DNA of 8,420 nucleotides. Origin: Candidatus Omnitrophota bacterium. GTDB lineage: Bacteria > Omnitrophota > Gorgyraeia > Gygaellales > Profunditerraquicolaceae. This document shows positions 5,969 to 8,420 of the stretch, one piece after another (within the stretch, counting starts at the first letter, position 1; every line of letters starts with the position of its first letter). The stretch is from the NCBI GenBank assembly GCA_030691725.1, contig JAUYDQ010000106.1:1-8420 (forward strand), written 5' to 3'. Under the pieces are notes generated by a model that saw only the letters and a program-made list of their open reading frames with translations, was not told the origin of the DNA and searched no databases. The position numbers and the translations under genes are program-made.

Positions 5969-6967
5969 TTAAATGCTTCTAAATTTATCTCTTCTGCTCG
6001 GATTGCTGGTGCCGACTATGTCTATATAGCGCATGATATCTTCTTTCTTATGTAACACAACTTTATATTTGGCCAAGGTCGGAGAACAGCTGATATCAAT
6101 CAAAATATCTTTTATAGATTTCAGTAAAGGTAATGAATGGTTTGTAAAATCCAATGCGCAATTCCTATATACCTTGCCATTAACTCGATGCAAATATGCG
6201 TAAAAAGAGCCATCAGTATCCATTAATCCCCTAAGACAAGCAACTTTATATTCCTCTTGTAAGCCGATCCATCTGGGTATATCGACTTGATTTATAACCT
6301 TGTCCCCTGCTTTTAATCCCTTATCAATCATGAATTCAACTAAATTTCTGCTTGAAACAAGTACGGTTACACTTTTATCTCTTCCATCGTTGCATATGGA
6401 GGAATTCAAGTTAAAAAGTTCCTTTATCAAACCTTGCACATATAATGCATAGGCATAATCTGTCTCGCTGTTTAGCGAAATTCCCAATTGGGTTTTATTG
6501 GTTTTGATATAGCCATCGCCAAGCATTATGCCAATAAATTCTGCCAATTCTGAAGAATAAACCGGCAGATTTATTGGAGTTCTTAATTTAAAACCGAGCA
6601 TTTTAGCGAATTCAGGATCTTCGCTAAATTTTCTTGCAGTAGTAGAACCTCCCTTACTCCTTCCTTCTGGCGTTCCGGGATTACCGTATAATTCATTACG
6701 TCTTATTGCTCCTAATCTACTTGCCTTTCTAGCGCTCCAATACTCTGGCAGAATCTCTTTCTTTTTAGGAATCGGAATATCAGCGATCTTTTGTAACCTT
6801 AATAAAGCCTCATAACTCATATTGTATTTCTCGCTTCGCCAATCCCTAAGAGTGCGCTCACAAACACTGCTAATTTTTGCAACCTTAGACCAATCAAAAC
6901 AGTAATGTTCGCCTATGCGATCTAATAATTTGCTCTGCTGGCCTTTAGGTAATCTTATCCTTGACAT
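5969..6967 (-). CDS. Free-standing HTH-LAGLIDADG homing endonuclease
   Basis: This is a 332-residue protein counted from the ATG at 6967. The frame stays open further upstream, but only by reading through tRNA-Ser(UGA), so I reject a longer start. Residues about 26-64 look like a Cro-type helix-turn-helix (KVAKISSVCERTLRDW). A basic, glycine-rich segment follows (about 78-112, including YGNPGTPEGRSKGG). Then come two LAGLIDADG helices, EFIGIMLGDGY (143-153, metal-binding D151) and CLRGLMDTDGSF (244-255, D252), and the usual IVGTSNPSRRDKF tail. Two motifs imply a monomeric endonuclease cutting a long asymmetric site. Both acidic residues are intact, so it may be active. It lies 12 bases after tRNA-Ser(UGA) and 12 before tRNA-Ser(CGA), with no surrounding intron or intein. 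A maturase or regulatory role is possible. No Shine-Dalgarno is visible. Confidence 0.9.
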   Translation of the reverse strand: MSRIRLPKGQQSKLLDRIGEHYCFDWSKVAKISSVCERTLRDWRSEKYNMSYEALLRLQKIADIPIPKKKEILPEYWSARKASRLGAIRRNELYGNPGTPEGRSKGGSTTARKFSEDPEFAKMLGFKLRTPINLPVYSSELAEFIGIMLGDGYIKTNKTQLGISLNSETDYAYALYVQGLIKELFNLNSSICNDGRDKSVTVLVSSRNLVEFMIDKGLKAGDKVINQVDIPRWIGLQEEYKVACLRGLMDTDGSFYAYLHRVNGKVYRNCALDFTNHSLPLLKSIKDILIDISCSPTLAKYKVVLHKKEDIMRYIDIVGTSNPSRRDKFRSI

Positions 6968-6979
6968 ACTAAAAATAAT

Positions 6980-7068
6980 CGGAGGAGGTAGGATTCGAAC
7001 CCACGAGGCATCTCTCGACACCTAACCGCTTTCAAGGCGGTCCCATTCGGCCTCTCTGGCACTCCTCC
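6980..7068 (-). tRNA. tRNA-Ser(UGA), CCA not encoded
   Basis: The acceptor is GGAGGAG/CTCCTCC and the discriminator is G at 6980. The anticodon stem ACCGC/GCGGT encloses loop CTTGAAA, so the anticodon is TGA (7034-7032), reading UCA and by wobble other UCN codons. The long variable arm (GTGTCGAGAGATGCC region) is of serine type, and the T arm is GTGGG-TTCGAAT-CCTAC with one G-U pair. After G73 the DNA reads ATT instead of CCA, unlike the five other tRNAs in the window, so CCA must be added enzymatically. The homing endonuclease gene begins 12 bases downstream. Confidence 0.94.
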
Positions 7069-7080
7069 CATAAAGTTAAT

Positions 7081-7115
7081 ATAAAAGGTGCGGGATTCAG
7101 GACCGCCCGCCCACC
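7081..7115 (-). terminator. Candidate intrinsic terminator before tRNA-Ser(UGA)
   Basis: On the minus strand GGTGGGCGGG (7115-7106) pairs with CCCGCACC (7094-7087) through eight base pairs and a GG bulge. The loop is 11 bases, and TTTTAT follows. This would end transcription coming from serS and the membrane protein, but the U-run is short. Its 3' arm is also the 3' arm of the longer inverted repeat, so termination might be conditional. Confidence 0.35.
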
Positions 7116-7184
7116 AATTAGCGCAGCCCTCCCGTGAAAATCATATCATCAAATTTCTGAGTTATCAATTAACACCGCACCTTT
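7084..7184 (-). ncRNA. Unidentified structured element / candidate small RNA
   Basis: The ends are a perfect 10-base inverted repeat: AAAGGTGCGG at 7084-7093 and CCGCACCTTT at 7175-7184, closing an 81-base interior. The interior holds a short GTTA/TAAC hairpin and a GC-rich 3' half. On the minus strand the 3' arm can instead pair locally with GGTGGGCGGG (7115-7106), so two structures exclude each other. No long ORF fits. SRP RNA was considered because B. subtilis has scr in this neighbourhood, but the GGAAGG/AGCAG domain IV signature is absent. The tRNA, tmRNA, 6S and T-box consensus features are also missing. It may be a small RNA, a leader of tRNA-Ser(UGA), or a MITE-like insertion. The strand is assumed from its neighbours. 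Confidence 0.45.
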
Positions 7185-7222
7185 AATAAAGTACTGGATA
7201 AATAAATATAAAGGGCGCGGAG

Positions 7223-8420
<1,198 letters not shown>

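Noticed and set aside
6968..7021. Longer N-terminus for the homing endonuclease (18 extra residues)
   Set aside because: The extension is a translation of the 3' half of tRNA-Ser(UGA); the ATG at 6967 just after the tRNA is the sensible start.
7084..7184. SRP RNA (scr/ffs) by synteny with B. subtilis
   Set aside because: The domain IV signature with GGAAGG and AGCAG is absent on both strands; only loose resemblances (TCAGGACC, GCAGCC) were found.

Overview
The window is a compact stretch of bacterial chromosome in which essentially every recognisable gene lies on the minus strand, so the biological order runs from high to low coordinates. That order is: serS (3' part only), a multi-pass membrane protein, a structured non-coding element, tRNA-Ser(UGA), a LAGLIDADG homing endonuclease, tRNA-Ser(CGA), tRNA-Ser(GGA), a small membrane protein, tRNA-Arg(ACG), tadA, tRNA-Ser(GCU), dnaX, recR, an ABC-F ATPase, and tRNA-Asn(GUU) split by a group I intron, closed by a strong intrinsic terminator. 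The core order serS / tRNA-Ser / tadA / dnaX / recR resembles the classical Firmicutes arrangement (B. subtilis serS-tadA-scr-dnaX-yaaK-recR). The AT-rich coding, frequent lack of Shine-Dalgarno sites, intron-bearing tRNA and HTH-LAGLIDADG gene suggest an uncultured candidate lineage (something like Omnitrophota is my guess). No single gene here proves the taxonomy.

Region 1 (about 1-520): a long imperfect hairpin of unknown role, a perfect 30-base palindrome that terminates tRNA-Asn, the tRNA-Asn gene with a 229-base ORF-less group I intron inside its anticodon, and a good sigma-70-type promoter just upstream of it.

Region 2 (518-4625): three tightly packed genes. dnaX overlaps recR by one base and recR is 5 bases from the ABC-F gene. 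They supply the clamp-loader tau subunit, the RecFOR-pathway recombination mediator and a ribosome-associated ATPase. The ybaB/ebfC gene that usually sits between dnaX and recR is absent.

Region 3 (4647-7190): a translation island. Four serine tRNAs (GCU, GGA, CGA, UGA), enough to read all six serine codons, lie downstream of serS. tRNA-Arg(ACG), the canonical bacterial substrate of TadA, lies 26 bases upstream of tadA. Inserted among them are a small membrane protein, a homing endonuclease that almost exactly fills the space between two tRNA-Ser genes, and a roughly 100-base element with 10-base inverted termini and mutually exclusive hairpins.

Region 4 (7223-8420): the C-terminal part of seryl-tRNA synthetase, including class II motifs 2 and 3, with an 8-base tandem repeat inside the coding sequence. 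The overlapping membrane-protein gene follows it.

The most noteworthy items are the group I intron in tRNA-Asn between anticodon bases 35 and 36, the free-standing endonuclease next to the only tRNA here lacking an encoded CCA, and the unidentified structured element at 7084-7184.
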